A DNA stretch of 64,000 nucleotides, taken from assembly GCF_023630205.1 (NCBI RefSeq), contig NZ_JALPRR010000002.1:1-64000 (forward strand), read 5' to 3'. Below, piece after piece: positions 25,757 through 35,165 of the stretch (positions are counted from its first letter, which is position 1; each line of letters starts with the position of its first letter). The DNA comes from Pontibacter ruber. Lineage in GTDB: Bacteria; Bacteroidota; Bacteroidia; Cytophagales; Hymenobacteraceae. The position numbers were made by a program, and so were the translations under genes. Under the pieces are notes generated by a model. That model had not been told where the DNA came from. It ran no database searches and worked only from the letters and a program-made list of their open reading frames with translations.

Positions 25757-25822
25757 TCCTTAAGTATAAAAACAAAAGGGGCTGCCAGTTATGGCAGCCC
25801 CTTTTGTTTTTATACTTAAGGA
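25757..25822. terminator. 31-bp perfect inverted repeat, bidirectional terminator
   Basis: Arms 25757-25787 and 25792-25822 pair perfectly around a 4-nt loop. The GGGGCTGCC core and A/T flanks suit termination of both ohr and sucC; each arm also carries the AAGTATA heptamer. Confidence 0.85.
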
Positions 25823-25824
25823 GA

Positions 25825-27027
25825 CTAGGCTCCTACTTCAGCAAGTACTTGTTTTACTTTTTCTGCAGCTTCTTTCAGGGCTACAGCAGAGTAAACTTTC
25901 AGGCCAGACTCGTCGATGATGCGGGCACCTTCTTCAGCGTTTGTACCTTGCAGACGAACGATGATCGGAACACGGATATCACCGATGTTTTTGTAAGCCT
26001 CTACCACACCGTTGGCAACACGGTCGCAACGTACGATACCACCAAAGATGTTGATCAGGATCGCTTTAACGTTCGGGTCTTTCAGGATGATGCGGAAACC
26101 AGCCTCTACTGTCTGGGCGTTTGCTCCACCTCCTACGTCAAGGAAGTTAGCAGGCTCGCCGCCAGAAAGTTTGATGATGTCCATGGTAGCCATTGCAAGA
26201 CCGGCACCGTTTACCATACAGCCAACGTTACCGTCCAGCTTTACATAGTTCAGGTTAGATGCACTTGCTTCTACTTCCAACGGATCTTCTTCCGTTACAT
26301 CGCGCAGAGCAGCCAGGTCTTTATGACGGAACAGTGCGTTGTCGTCCAGGTCAACTTTCGCGTCTACTGCCAGGATCTTGTTGTCTGACGTTTTCAGCAC
26401 AGGGTTGATCTCGAACATAGAAGCATCAGACTCAACATAAGCTTTGTAAAGGCTGGTAACGAATTTTACCATCTCCTTGAAAGCTTCGCCTTGTAAGCCA
26501 AACGCAAAAGCGATCTTGTTCGCCTGAAAAGGACGCAGACCAACAGCCGGGTCGATCCACTCTTTGATGATCTTCTCAGGGTGCTGCTCAGCCACTTCTT
26601 CAATGTCCATACCACCTTCAGTAGATGCCATGATCACGTTACGGCCTTTAGCACGGTCAAGCAAAATGCTCAGGTAGAATTCTTTTGGCTGAGACTCGCC
26701 AGGATAGTAAACATCCTGCGCTACCAATACCTTCTGAACCAGTTTACCTTCTGGGCCAGTCTGGTGCGTTACCAGCGTCATGCCTAAGATCTGGTCAGCA
26801 AGCTCTCTTACCTGGTCAAGGTTTTTGGCAAGCTTCACGCCACCACCTTTGCCACGGCCACCCGCATGGATCTGTGCCTTGATCACGTGCCAGCCTGTGC
26901 CGGTTAGCTCAGTAAGCTTCTTGGCAGCTTCTACAGCCTGCTCCGGCGTTTCAGCCACGATGCCTTCCTGTATGCGTACGCCGTAGCTCTTTAAAATGTC
27001 TTTACCCTGATATTCGTGTATGTTCAT
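25825..27027 (-). CDS. sucC: succinate-CoA ligase, ADP-forming, beta subunit
   Basis: A 400-residue ATP-grasp subunit of succinyl-CoA synthetase (TCA cycle, substrate-level phosphorylation). It starts MNIHEYQGKDILKSYG, the classic SucC N-terminus, so the ATG at 27027 is used, not the longer frame. KAQIHAGGRGKGGGVK is the nucleotide-binding loop, and VGCMVNGAGLAMATMDIIKLSGG...NFLDVGGGA with IFGGIVRCD the C-terminal signature. sucD is not in the window, so the subunits are unlinked here, as in many Bacteroidota. Confidence 0.95.
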   Translation of the reverse strand: MNIHEYQGKDILKSYGVRIQEGIVAETPEQAVEAAKKLTELTGTGWHVIKAQIHAGGRGKGGGVKLAKNLDQVRELADQILGMTLVTHQTGPEGKLVQKVLVAQDVYYPGESQPKEFYLSILLDRAKGRNVIMASTEGGMDIEEVAEQHPEKIIKEWIDPAVGLRPFQANKIAFAFGLQGEAFKEMVKFVTSLYKAYVESDASMFEINPVLKTSDNKILAVDAKVDLDDNALFRHKDLAALRDVTEEDPLEVEASASNLNYVKLDGNVGCMVNGAGLAMATMDIIKLSGGEPANFLDVGGGANAQTVEAGFRIILKDPNVKAILINIFGGIVRCDRVANGVVEAYKNIGDIRVPIIVRLQGTNAEEGARIIDESGLKVYSAVALKEAAEKVKQVLAEVGA

Positions 27028-27213
27028 GCTTTCAGTTTTAATGGACGCACGAAAGTAAACCTTTATCCCTTTAAATTCAAGTAAAGGGTTTTTAAAATAT
27101 TCCTGCCAACAATGGTACTCCACACCCCTTTGCAGCTCTCCGGAAACGATGTACAGGTTTCTGCAGTACTATAGTTGTCAGGGCCGGAAGAACCGGGGAG
27201 CTCAGGCATTGGT

Positions 27214-28305
27214 ATGCAAAATGATTATACCTTTTACAAGCGGGTTGCTGTAGCCGCCTTTGTTGTGCTGCTGGTTGTGGCTGGTTTTTACCTGCTGCTG
27301 CAAGTAGCCGATTTTTTCCTGCTGGTGTTTGCCGGCATCTTGCTGGCTGTCCTCTTCTGTGGTCTCACCGATTGGGTTACGCATCATGTTCCGGTTGGCA
27401 GGGGATTGGCCTTGCTGCTGGTAGTAGTGCTGGTGTTCGGAACCGTAATCTTTATTTTCTCGCTTATCGCACCTACCGTAGCCGATCAGGCCGACGAAAT
27501 GCGCAGGACCATACCTAATGCAATCAACAAAGTGAAGGACTGGCTGGGCGGGCACAACTGGGGCCGCAAGCTGGTACAGGAAATCCCCTCCGATACAGAA
27601 GACCTGTTGCCAAGGCCGGGTACGTTTCTATCACGGATATCCAGCATTTTCTCGTCTACGCTGGGCGTACTTGCCGATGTTATACTTGTCATCATCACAG
27701 CCCTGTTCTTCTCTGTAAATCCAAAACTATACACGCATGGCCTGGTCAAGCTGTTTCCGCCACGAAGCCGCACGCGTATGCTGGAGGTGCTGGAAAAATG
27801 CTATGCCACTTTAAAGCTATGGTTGCTGGCCATGTTGCTTTCCATGACCATTATCGGGGTAAGTACTGCGGTAAGTTATACTTTGCTGGGGCTTCCGCTG
27901 GCCATTGCCCTCGCGGTACTTTCTTTTTTCCTGGCTTTTATACCTACCATTGGCGCCTACGGTGCGGCAGTGCCTGCTGTGCTGGTAGCCCTGACCCAGG
28001 ACCCCAAACTGGCGCTGTACGTGGTAGTGGTATACTTTGCCGTGCAGATGGTAGAAACCTACATGATCACGCCTATTATTTTCCAGAAAACGGTGAAACT
28101 GCCGCCGGCTTTGCTGCTCTTTTTCCAGGTGTTGTTCAGTATACTTTTGGGTGGCCTTGGCCTGCTCATGGCTGCTCCCATTCTGGCTGTAGGGCTGGTG
28201 TTGATCCGGGAATTATACATAAAAGATGTACTGGAAAAAGCCGACGGAGTAGCCGACCAGAGCGAACCTGTAAGTGCAAAAATAAGGGCAAGGAGAGGAG
28301 GGTAA
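27214..28305 (+). CDS. AI-2E family transporter / PerM-type permease
   Basis: A 363-residue polytopic membrane protein of the AI-2E transporter (PerM/TqsA) family. Seven or eight hydrophobic segments are visible: three at the N-terminus, the long helical extracytoplasmic stretch 85-150, then a cluster from 155 to 335. Family signature near the end: FxxVQMVETYMITPIIFQKTVKLPPALLLFFQVLF. ATG at 27214 (MQNDYTFYKR) is chosen over a TTG 13 codons earlier. Substrate unknown. Confidence 0.85.
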   Translation: MQNDYTFYKRVAVAAFVVLLVVAGFYLLLQVADFFLLVFAGILLAVLFCGLTDWVTHHVPVGRGLALLLVVVLVFGTVIFIFSLIAPTVADQADEMRRTIPNAINKVKDWLGGHNWGRKLVQEIPSDTEDLLPRPGTFLSRISSIFSSTLGVLADVILVIITALFFSVNPKLYTHGLVKLFPPRSRTRMLEVLEKCYATLKLWLLAMLLSMTIIGVSTAVSYTLLGLPLAIALAVLSFFLAFIPTIGAYGAAVPAVLVALTQDPKLALYVVVVYFAVQMVETYMITPIIFQKTVKLPPALLLFFQVLFSILLGGLGLLMAAPILAVGLVLIRELYIKDVLEKADGVADQSEPVSAKIRARRGG

Positions 28306-28414
28306 CTGGAGCCTTTCTGAAAATTTAACCGCAGATTACCTACATATAGCGTTTCTTTCGTAGCTTTGGCAGATAACGAATAAGTAACCATCCCAGATTA
28401 CCTTTTGCCAGACT

Positions 28415-29086
28415 GTGCTGCAAGGAATAGACATTCATAAAAAATACGGTTCACTTCAGGTGCTCAAAGGCATCGATCTGTTCATTTCTTCTGGCGAAGT
28501 AGTGTCTATTGTAGGGGCATCGGGTGCCGGCAAAAGTACACTACTGCACATACTGGGTACGCTGGATACGGCCGACTCCGGCCAGGTGCTGTTCGATGGT
28601 AAGAACATTGCCAAAATGAATGCCACTGATCTGGCCCGTTTCCGCAACCGCCATATCGGGTTTATCTTTCAGTTCCATAACCTGCTACCGGAATTTACGG
28701 CGCTGGAAAACGCCAGCCTTCCGGGTTTTCTGGCCGGTCGCCCCGAGAAAGAAGTGATGGAGCAGGCAAAAGAGTTGCTGCACATGCTCAACCTCTCGCA
28801 CCGGCTTAATCACAAACCGTCCGAGCTGTCGGGTGGCGAGCAGCAGCGTACGGCTGTAGCCCGCGCGCTTATCAATTCTCCCCGTATTATCTTCGCCGAC
28901 GAACCAAGCGGTAACCTCGACTCTAAAAATGCGCAGGAACTGCACGAGATCTTCTTCAAGTTACGCGATGAGTTTAACCAGACCTTCGTTATTGTAACGC
29001 ACAACGAGCAGCTTGCCGCTATGGCCGACCGCACGCTTGTAATGAAAGACGGCCTCATTGTTCAGACCACTTCGGTAGAGGAGTAG
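28415..29086 (+). CDS. ABC transporter ATP-binding protein (LolD-like)
   Basis: A 223-residue ATPase. Walker [10 protein letters not shown] at 34-42, Q-loop in [14 protein letters not shown], signature LSGGEQQR at 138-145, Walker B IIFADEP with Glu163, and switch His196. [19 protein letters not shown] and the ATPase length match the LolD/MacB class, which drives lipoprotein release or mechanotransmission with FtsX-like permeases. The permease is not adjacent. Starts with GTG at 28415; a TAGCTTTG -7 box lies at 28361-28368. Confidence 0.85.
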   Translation: MLQGIDIHKKYGSLQVLKGIDLFISSGEVVSIVGASGAGKSTLLHILGTLDTADSGQVLFDGKNIAKMNATDLARFRNRHIGFIFQFHNLLPEFTALENASLPGFLAGRPEKEVMEQAKELLHMLNLSHRLNHKPSELSGGEQQRTAVARALINSPRIIFADEPSGNLDSKNAQELHEIFFKLRDEFNQTFVIVTHNEQLAAMADRTLVMKDGLIVQTTSVEE

Positions 29087-29353
29087 CGTACTCCTGAGTA
29101 CTCCCTTTTTCATTCTTAAACCTTTCTTTCTAAAGCGTTGACCTTTAGTCTGTTTTGTACGTATTCTTTAGTCCCTTTTCGTGCCGTCCTCCCTCAGGCA
29201 AAGGTAGCTGGCAAAGCACGGGAATAAGTTTAAAAATATTTTATAAAGTACTGATAATCAGGTAATTAAATTTAATATTTTTTTACTTTTTTTGCACTAT
29301 TTGGTAGACAGGGGTGTTTGATATATGTACTAAAACAATGAAAGCTAAAAGAG

Positions 29354-30148
29354 ATGAGTCAACCAAACAAAGAGACAAACGTGCAGAAGAAAGCGAAGGT
29401 AGAAAGCTACGATATCGCTAAATCTGATGAGACGCTACATCTGGCTGTTGATCTGGCGAAATTCATAAAGGAAAATCGATTGTACCAGAATATACAGGGT
29501 AAGGAGTATGTGAACGTAGAAGGATGGCAGTATGCCGGCTCTCGTTTGGGTATACTTCCGGTAGTGGATCATGTAGTAAACATCAGTTCAGATGATGAGA
29601 TCAAGTACCAGGCTAAAGTAAATCTGCTGGACCTGCGTAGTCAGCAGGTGGTAGGTGCCGGTTTTGCCATCTGCTCTAACAAAGAGCAGGGCAAGAAGTA
29701 CTACCAGGAATTTGCGATTGCATCGATGGCGCAGACACGTGCTATTGGTAAAGCATACCGCAACATTCTGGCCTGGATTATCAGAGCGGCTGGTTACGAG
29801 CCAACTCCTGCTGAGGAAATGGACTACACAGGCAACGAGCCTGCTAAATCTGAGCAGCGCCCTGCAGTGCCAACTGAGAAGAAGGCTACAATGAAGGCAG
29901 CTCCGGCTGCAACCGCTGCTCCTGCAGCAGAGGCAGCTCCGGCAGAGTCTACCAGCGTGCGTTATGCATCGGCTAAGCAGAAGGAGGAGATCATCCGCCT
30001 GCTGAACAACGCGGTGATCACGCGCCAGGAAAAGACAAAGATGTTGCTGAACATTAACCGCCTGGACGAAGAGCGTGCTGCACAAGCGATCGATAAGCTG
30101 AAAAAAGTGATCGAAGAGCGTGAAGACGGTCAGTCAGCCGCAGCTTAA
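29354..30148 (+). CDS. conserved protein resembling phage DNA-handling proteins
   Basis: A 264-residue soluble protein in three parts: an N-terminal domain (about 20-160) with EGWQYAGSRLGI, YQAKVNLLDLRSQQVVGAGFA and ASMAQTRAIGKAYRNILAWIIRAAGYEPTPAEEM; an Ala/Pro-rich linker (175-205); and a helical C-terminal domain (SAKQKEEIIRLLNN...TKMLLNINRLDEERAAQAIDKLKKVIEE). From memory, the N-terminal pattern recurs in proteins of actinobacterial phages and prophages. No other phage gene is near, and it has its own terminator, so I regard it as a resident gene of unknown function. The 267-bp gap upstream is AT-rich with no clear promoter match. Confidence 0.6.
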   Translation: MSQPNKETNVQKKAKVESYDIAKSDETLHLAVDLAKFIKENRLYQNIQGKEYVNVEGWQYAGSRLGILPVVDHVVNISSDDEIKYQAKVNLLDLRSQQVVGAGFAICSNKEQGKKYYQEFAIASMAQTRAIGKAYRNILAWIIRAAGYEPTPAEEMDYTGNEPAKSEQRPAVPTEKKATMKAAPAATAAPAAEAAPAESTSVRYASAKQKEEIIRLLNNAVITRQEKTKMLLNINRLDEERAAQAIDKLKKVIEEREDGQSAAA

Positions 30149-30173
30149 GTAAAAGAAATAGATTTACCTGTAG

Positions 30174-30201
30174 AAAGCCTGCCTCTGTTGAGGTAGGCTT
30201 T
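30174..30201 (+). terminator. intrinsic terminator
   Basis: Stem AAAGCCTGCCTC/GAGGTAGGCTTT with 4-nt loop and T7 tract. Confidence 0.85.
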
Positions 30202-30322
30202 TTTTGTGCCTTTCCCTTCAGCTTTGCAAAGTATAAGAGGTAAAGGTTTTACTGCAAAGCAAGGGCAGGCGCTGTGCCGTATAAGCTGTGAAAATGTCAA
30301 ACGGACCAAACTCAAATCTGAT

Positions 30323-31102
30323 ATGACACCACTACTGCGCTGGCAATTTATACTTCTCTTCAGAATAATCACTTGGATCATTAGTCCTTGCTTGGGGCAG
30401 GAAGTGGAGAAAATACAAACGGAAAGGCCTGGCCAGACTGAATCTTCTTCTGTAATACCGAAAGGGACGCTGCAACTGGAAACGGGATACCAATTTCAGA
30501 AAGCCACTGAAGAAGGACTTTCTATTAAAACGAATGCTTATCCAACTGCTTTGGTCCGGCTGGGCCTGCTCAATTGGTTGGAGCTTAGGATCCAGAGCGC
30601 GTTAAGAGACTCAATTGTAGAAAACGGTGTTGCCCGAAAGGTGAGGGGGCTTGCTCCCTTAAACGTTGGCGTAAAATTTCATCTCTGGCAGGAGCAGGGG
30701 TGGCGCCCGGAAGCAGCGTTGATTGCCAGGGCAGCACTGCCGGTAGGTTCTGAGGCGTACCGGCCTGATAATCCGGAGCCAGAACTAAGGCTTACTTTTT
30801 CTAATAAACTTACCGAGAAAATAGAAGCTGCCTATAACCTGACGTTCGGCTGGCCAGGTGAAGATCAGTCCAAGGGCTATACCTTCAGCCTGAGCGGGGA
30901 AGTACATGATAAACTGAAAGTGTTCGGAGAGGTGTTCGGAAATAAGGTTACTGGAGAGCAGGCGGAACACCAGGCAGACGCAGGTATACTTTTCCTGTTG
31001 CTGCCCAACCTGCAACTGGACCTTGCTGCCGGTACGGGCCTGAGCAAAGCTGCCCCGGATTATTTTATCACGACGGGCATTTCGGTGAGGTTGCCAAGAT
31101 AG
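30323..31102 (+). CDS. outer-membrane transporter-like protein (MetA_deg family type)
   Basis: A 259-residue secreted beta-barrel-like protein. ATG at 30323 directly precedes a signal sequence (LLRWQFILLFRIITWIISPCLGQ). The mature part begins IQTERPGQTESSSVIPKGTLQLETGYQ, the hallmark opening of the family named after the phenol-degradation meta-pathway (PF13557), and continues as alternating strands with aromatic girdle positions, ending in an ITTGISVRLPR strand. Substrate is unknown. A 39-codon longer frame exists but lacks a signal at its start. Confidence 0.7.
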   Translation: MTPLLRWQFILLFRIITWIISPCLGQEVEKIQTERPGQTESSSVIPKGTLQLETGYQFQKATEEGLSIKTNAYPTALVRLGLLNWLELRIQSALRDSIVENGVARKVRGLAPLNVGVKFHLWQEQGWRPEAALIARAALPVGSEAYRPDNPEPELRLTFSNKLTEKIEAAYNLTFGWPGEDQSKGYTFSLSGEVHDKLKVFGEVFGNKVTGEQAEHQADAGILFLLLPNLQLDLAAGTGLSKAAPDYFITTGISVRLPR

Positions 31103-31157
31103 GGGAAGTATGATCTGCCTCTGCCCCTAACAGGAGGAGGTGTTAATATCCACAATC

Positions 31158-31723
31158 TCTGGCGCGAATCTCCTGATTCGTGACGAAACAATGAGGTTGA
31201 GTCTGTGACTCAACTGGCCCGCAGGGACAGGAATGGCAGTAATTATAGCCGGGGCCACCTTTATGTCTGTAGCTATACATCAAAGTATAAACACACCCCT
31301 GCCCCCCCTCTCAAGAGGGGAATCTCTGCTTGTTGTCTCTTTACAAGTATAAGTTTCATAGCTGCAGCTATCCCACGGACAGGTCGCGACCTGTCCCTAC
31401 ACTTGGTTCCAGTTGCATAGTCAGCAGCTATCGAACTTGTTTCCAGTCCTTGGGTTGAGCGCCTTCTGGGTTTCCGGTGCCACGCGAGTGGCAGCCGTTA
31501 GGCAGGAAAGCTAGACAGCGCGATGCCAAAGGACGAGGCCCCGCGGCCGTGAGCGCACCAAAGCAGACAATGAAAGTATAGGCAAGTAAGACTGAGGAAT
31601 ACAGGCAGCTACGAAGCAAAGGCTTGCTGGTGTAAAGTATAAACCTCAGCTATAAAACTGAAGCAGATAGCTTGCGGTGTTCCAGATAACACAATCAGAT
31701 TTCTCGCTGCACTCGAAATGACA
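31158..31723. repeat. composite intergenic repeat, copy A (inverted)
   Basis: The 692-bp gap before recQ has no convincing gene. Modules, left to right: hairpin chain (31158-31215), pyrimidine-rich CCCCTC...GAGGGG block (31295-31320), GGACAGGTC/GACCTGTCC palindrome (31378-31398), a GC-rich stem-loop (31443-31559; arms 31446-31462 and about 31518-31534) and a TTTCGAGTGCAGCGAGAAA-type block (31697-31723, read on the minus strand). The same modules, mostly in the opposite orientation, form copies B (55.9-56.5 kb) and C (62.8-63.4 kb). Confidence 0.75.
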
Positions 31724-31794
31724 GTATGAGAAATGAAAAATTCTGACTTCTGTCTTCTATACTTTATCTTCGCTGTCCCAAACCAGAAACTCCC

Positions 31795-33705
31795 TTGCAA
31801 GACATTCATCACATCCTTAAAACCTATTGGGGCTATGAGCAGTTCAGGCCTTTGCAGGAGGATATCATCCTGTCGGTGCTGGCCGGGAAGGATACGCTGG
31901 CCCTGTTGCCGACGGGTGGGGGAAAGTCTGTTTGCTTCCAGGTGCCGGCAATGGCGCAAGATGGGCTGTGCCTCGTAATTACCCCGCTGATCGCCTTGAT
32001 GAAGGACCAGGTGGAGCAATTGAAAAAGCGGGGCATACCGGCTGTGGCGATCTATTCCGGCATGAACCGCCGAGAGATCGACATCGCCCTGGACAACTGC
32101 GTGTATGGCAATGTCAAGTTTTTATACTTGTCGCCGGAGCGTTTGCTCACCGAGCTTTTTCAAGAACGGGTGAAGCGCATGAAAGTAAGTTTGTTGGCCG
32201 TGGACGAAGCACACTGTATTTCGCAGTGGGGCTACGATTTCAGGCCGCCCTACCTGCAGCTAACAGAACTGCGCGAGGCGTTGCCGAAAGTACCTGTTAT
32301 TGCCCTGACGGCTACGGCCACCGAACAGGTGCGCCAGGACATCCAGGAGAAGCTTGGCTTTAAGCAGCAGAACGTTTTTGTCAAGAGTTTTGCCCGCGAC
32401 AACTTATCTTATTCCTGCCTCTACACCGAAGACAAAACCGGTCGCCTGCTGGAGATACTGCAACGCATGCAGGGCCAGAGCATTGTGTATGTGCGCAGTC
32501 GCCGGCAGACGGTGGAAATGGCCAGGTTCCTGCAGAGCCGACGCATTTCGGCCGCAGCTTACCACGCCGGTTTAAAGTTTGAGGAGCGTAATGCCGTACA
32601 GGCCGCCTGGATACAGGATAAAGTACGCGTGATGGTAGCTACCAACGCTTTTGGTATGGGCATCGACAAGCCGGATGTGCGGCTGGTGGTGCACCTCGAC
32701 CTGCCCGAAAGTCTGGAGGCTTATTATCAGGAGGCTGGTCGTGCCGGGCGTGATGAGAAGTATGCCTATGCCGTTATACTTTACGGCCCCAGCGATGTAG
32801 CGGACCTGCAGCGCAAAGTAGAAGAGGGGCACCCGCCTGTGGAACTCATACGACGTGTATACCAGGCGCTGGCTAATTTTTACCAGCTGGCGGTGGGCAG
32901 CGGCACCCTGAGCAGCTTCGACTTCGACCTGAACGAATTTTCGAAGAGCTATAAACTCAAGCCCCTGGAGGTGCACCATGCCATCAAGCGCCTGCAGGAG
33001 GAAGGGTATGTGCAACTGAACGAAGCGTATTACCAGCCCTCGCGCCTGTTTATCCTTCTGGATAACATGGCCTTATACGAGTTCCAGGTGCTCAACCCGG
33101 AGCACGACGCGCTGCTGCGTATGTCCTTGCGCCTGTACGGAGGGGAGGCTTTTACCAACTTCATCAAGATATCAGAAAAGAAGCTGGCGGAGCAGCTGCG
33201 TGTATCGGAGCAGGAGGTGCGACGCAAACTGCAGTACCTGCACAAACTGAAAGTGCTGATCTACGAGCCGCAGCACGATTCGCCGCAACTGGTCTTTACC
33301 AAACCACGCCAGGATGCGCTTAGCCTGCCACTGAACCAGAAACGACTGAACCAACTACGGAAGCGGGCTGTAGAACAGGTGAAGGAAATGGCACATTATG
33401 TCGAAACATCCGACCGCTGCCGTACCCAACTGTTGCTGGAGTACTTTGGGGAGATCAGCGACAAGAGTTGCCGTATTTGCGATTACTGCCTGGCCCAACG
33501 CAAAAAAGAGCGGGCAGAGCAGGAGGGAAAGGAACTGCGCAACAAAGTCATCACCCTTGTAAAAGAGAAATCATACTTGCCGAAAGAACTGGTGCAGCAG
33601 TTTGAGCCCAAACACCAGGAAAGTATAACCTCCCTGATTCGGGAGTTGGTGGATCTGGGGAGACTGAAGTACCAGGAGAGTGGGAAGTTAGAGGCGGTGG
33701 GGTGA
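31795..33705 (+). CDS. recQ: RecQ-family ATP-dependent DNA helicase
   Basis: A 636-residue 3'-5' DNA helicase. Motif 0 FRPLQEDII (17-25), Walker A TGGGKS (40-45), DEAH (137-140), ALTATAT, the helicase motif VI QEAGRAGRDE, then an RQC zinc-binding part with Cys542, Cys559, Cys562 and Cys565, and a winged helix. No clear HRDC domain, so it is a shorter RecQ than E. coli's in domain content. The frame has no ATG near its conserved N-terminus; a TTG at 31795 gives the expected start and in-frame stops lie upstream. Confidence 0.9.
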   Translation: MQDIHHILKTYWGYEQFRPLQEDIILSVLAGKDTLALLPTGGGKSVCFQVPAMAQDGLCLVITPLIALMKDQVEQLKKRGIPAVAIYSGMNRREIDIALDNCVYGNVKFLYLSPERLLTELFQERVKRMKVSLLAVDEAHCISQWGYDFRPPYLQLTELREALPKVPVIALTATATEQVRQDIQEKLGFKQQNVFVKSFARDNLSYSCLYTEDKTGRLLEILQRMQGQSIVYVRSRRQTVEMARFLQSRRISAAAYHAGLKFEERNAVQAAWIQDKVRVMVATNAFGMGIDKPDVRLVVHLDLPESLEAYYQEAGRAGRDEKYAYAVILYGPSDVADLQRKVEEGHPPVELIRRVYQALANFYQLAVGSGTLSSFDFDLNEFSKSYKLKPLEVHHAIKRLQEEGYVQLNEAYYQPSRLFILLDNMALYEFQVLNPEHDALLRMSLRLYGGEAFTNFIKISEKKLAEQLRVSEQEVRRKLQYLHKLKVLIYEPQHDSPQLVFTKPRQDALSLPLNQKRLNQLRKRAVEQVKEMAHYVETSDRCRTQLLLEYFGEISDKSCRICDYCLAQRKKERAEQEGKELRNKVITLVKEKSYLPKELVQQFEPKHQESITSLIRELVDLGRLKYQESGKLEAVG

Positions 33706-33740
33706 TCGTTTACACCTGTGTAGTATAAATTGAAAACACG

Positions 33741-34208
33741 ATGACTCAGACCGAAATAGGGGATATGTTTAAGGATGCCTTCGACACATTTAAAGCCTTT
33801 GATGACTTAACTGTGAAAAATAGTGGTGCGGATTTAAGTGAGTTTCCGACTAGTATTTGGCAAATAATCAATCATTTACTCACTTGGCAGGCTTATCAAC
33901 TAAGCTGTTTGCAGGATACCCCGCCAGAAAAGCCTATCAGCGAAGTGGAGACCTGGAACAGTGAAATAACCCCTCCTAGTGAAGCAGCCTTGCAAGCGGC
34001 AGTGACAGCATTTAAGAATCAATTGGAAGCTATTCAAACCGAAGTAAACCGTTTATCAAATACGGGCGAGGAACTAACTGGTAAGCTTAAGCTCATTCAG
34101 GAAATAGTAGTTCACCTCTCCTTCCACTTAGGCGAAGTTGTATTAATGCGGAGAATGAAAGGGAGTTATCCTATGCCTTATCAGATGAAAGAGTTTTTAC
34201 AAGTATAA
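33741..34208 (+). CDS. DinB-superfamily-like protein
   Basis: A 155-residue four-helix protein. Helix-embedded histidines in IINHLLTWQ and LSFHLGEVVLMRRM fit the DinB/YfiT metal-binding pattern, though the third His is not obvious. No signal peptide. 35 bp after recQ on the same strand, possibly co-transcribed. Function unknown; the superfamily includes thiol-dependent transferases and damage-inducible proteins. Confidence 0.6.
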   Translation: MTQTEIGDMFKDAFDTFKAFDDLTVKNSGADLSEFPTSIWQIINHLLTWQAYQLSCLQDTPPEKPISEVETWNSEITPPSEAALQAAVTAFKNQLEAIQTEVNRLSNTGEELTGKLKLIQEIVVHLSFHLGEVVLMRRMKGSYPMPYQMKEFLQV

Positions 34209-34267
34209 ATCGCTCATGCCATAGTTGACGTTCTCTCACTAACAATTTATACTTCAATAAAAACTGC

Positions 34268-34500
34268 TCTTTCGGACTTCCAATCCGCAGCTGTGAAAGT
34301 TTCGGACAAAGATGTCCGGAACAGCTTTATCTTCTTGCCAGCCATTGTTGATTTAACCATCAACAACTTATACTTCTCCCGCCGTTGTGCTTACTGGTGT
34401 GAACACGCAGCAAGGGCAAATAGATTGGCAATCGGCAGGCTCCAGCTATAAAGTATAAAAGTGCTGCCGCTACTGTTGGTGCCTCTCACCAACTGCTTAT
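34268..34500. repeat. hairpin repeats between convergent genes
   Basis: A CGGACTTCC...TCCG-type hairpin pair (34268-34328) related to those at 42056-42182, then an inverted copy of the TTGCTGTGTG family (34378-34500). Heptamer TATACTT occurs repeatedly. No gene. Confidence 0.6.
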
Positions 34501-34510
34501 AAGATCCCTG

Positions 34511-34990
34511 CTAAAAATTATACTTCACCTTCACTTCCCAGAGCCGCTCTTTTACAAGCTCCAGATCCCTGGAAGACAGGTAATCCAGTTCTACTTTTCT
34601 GAACTGGCCACTCTGGAACAGTACCTCAAAAGAGTAATCGCCGATGCGCAGCTCTCTTGCCGCTGGCCACAGAATGGTGGTGGCATTCGCCTCGTTACCG
34701 GAATCAAAAGCATAATGCGCTGGTTGCAGCACGAACTTGTCATCATCGATCAGGATGTAACTGCCCACCAGTATCTTCAGAAAATCATTGCCCTCTGCAG
34801 ACTGGTATAGCTTATAGCTGACAAAAGTGAGGAGCAGGAAAAAGATGGAGCTGGTAATATCAAAATCAGTTACAAGCCAAATAACGGCAAGTATAAAAAT
34901 AACAGCAGCTACAGCCCGGTAGAAGGTGATCTTCTTGCCGACCTCTGTAACAGGAGGCGGTAGCGGTATACTTAATCTCACAGCATTCAT
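34511..34990 (-). CDS. membrane protein with C-terminal beta domain, unknown
   Basis: A 159-residue protein: short N-terminus, two adjacent helices (about 22-40 and 44-62, FYRAVAAVIFILAVIWLV and SSIFFLLLTFVSYKLY), then a PH-like beta domain (ILIDDDKFVLQPAHYAF...LRIGDYSFEVLFQSGQFRKVELDYL). ATG at 34990 chosen because the frame upstream reads as untranslated sequence. No family recognised with certainty. Confidence 0.6.
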   Translation of the reverse strand: MNAVRLSIPLPPPVTEVGKKITFYRAVAAVIFILAVIWLVTDFDITSSIFFLLLTFVSYKLYQSAEGNDFLKILVGSYILIDDDKFVLQPAHYAFDSGNEANATTILWPAARELRIGDYSFEVLFQSGQFRKVELDYLSSRDLELVKERLWEVKVKYNF

Positions 34991-35165
34991 GGCAACATAG
35001 CTTTGTTTACAGCAATGTAATAATTCTTGCTTTTTATAGCAATCAAACAAAGCAGGCTTTCGCCAATGAGCAAAAAAGAACCGCCACCTGCCGGAGATCT
35101 CCTGCAAATGGCGGTCAAGGTTAGATTAAAGGTAATAGATCAGGTAATTTTATTCTAAAAGCCGC

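Noticed and set aside
31428..31619. Short ORFs containing GALTAAGPRP-like residues here and at 55984-56172, 62822-63082
   Set aside because: They are translations of the GC-rich stem-loop repeat, shared among the copies in different frames and orientations, with no start-codon consistency.
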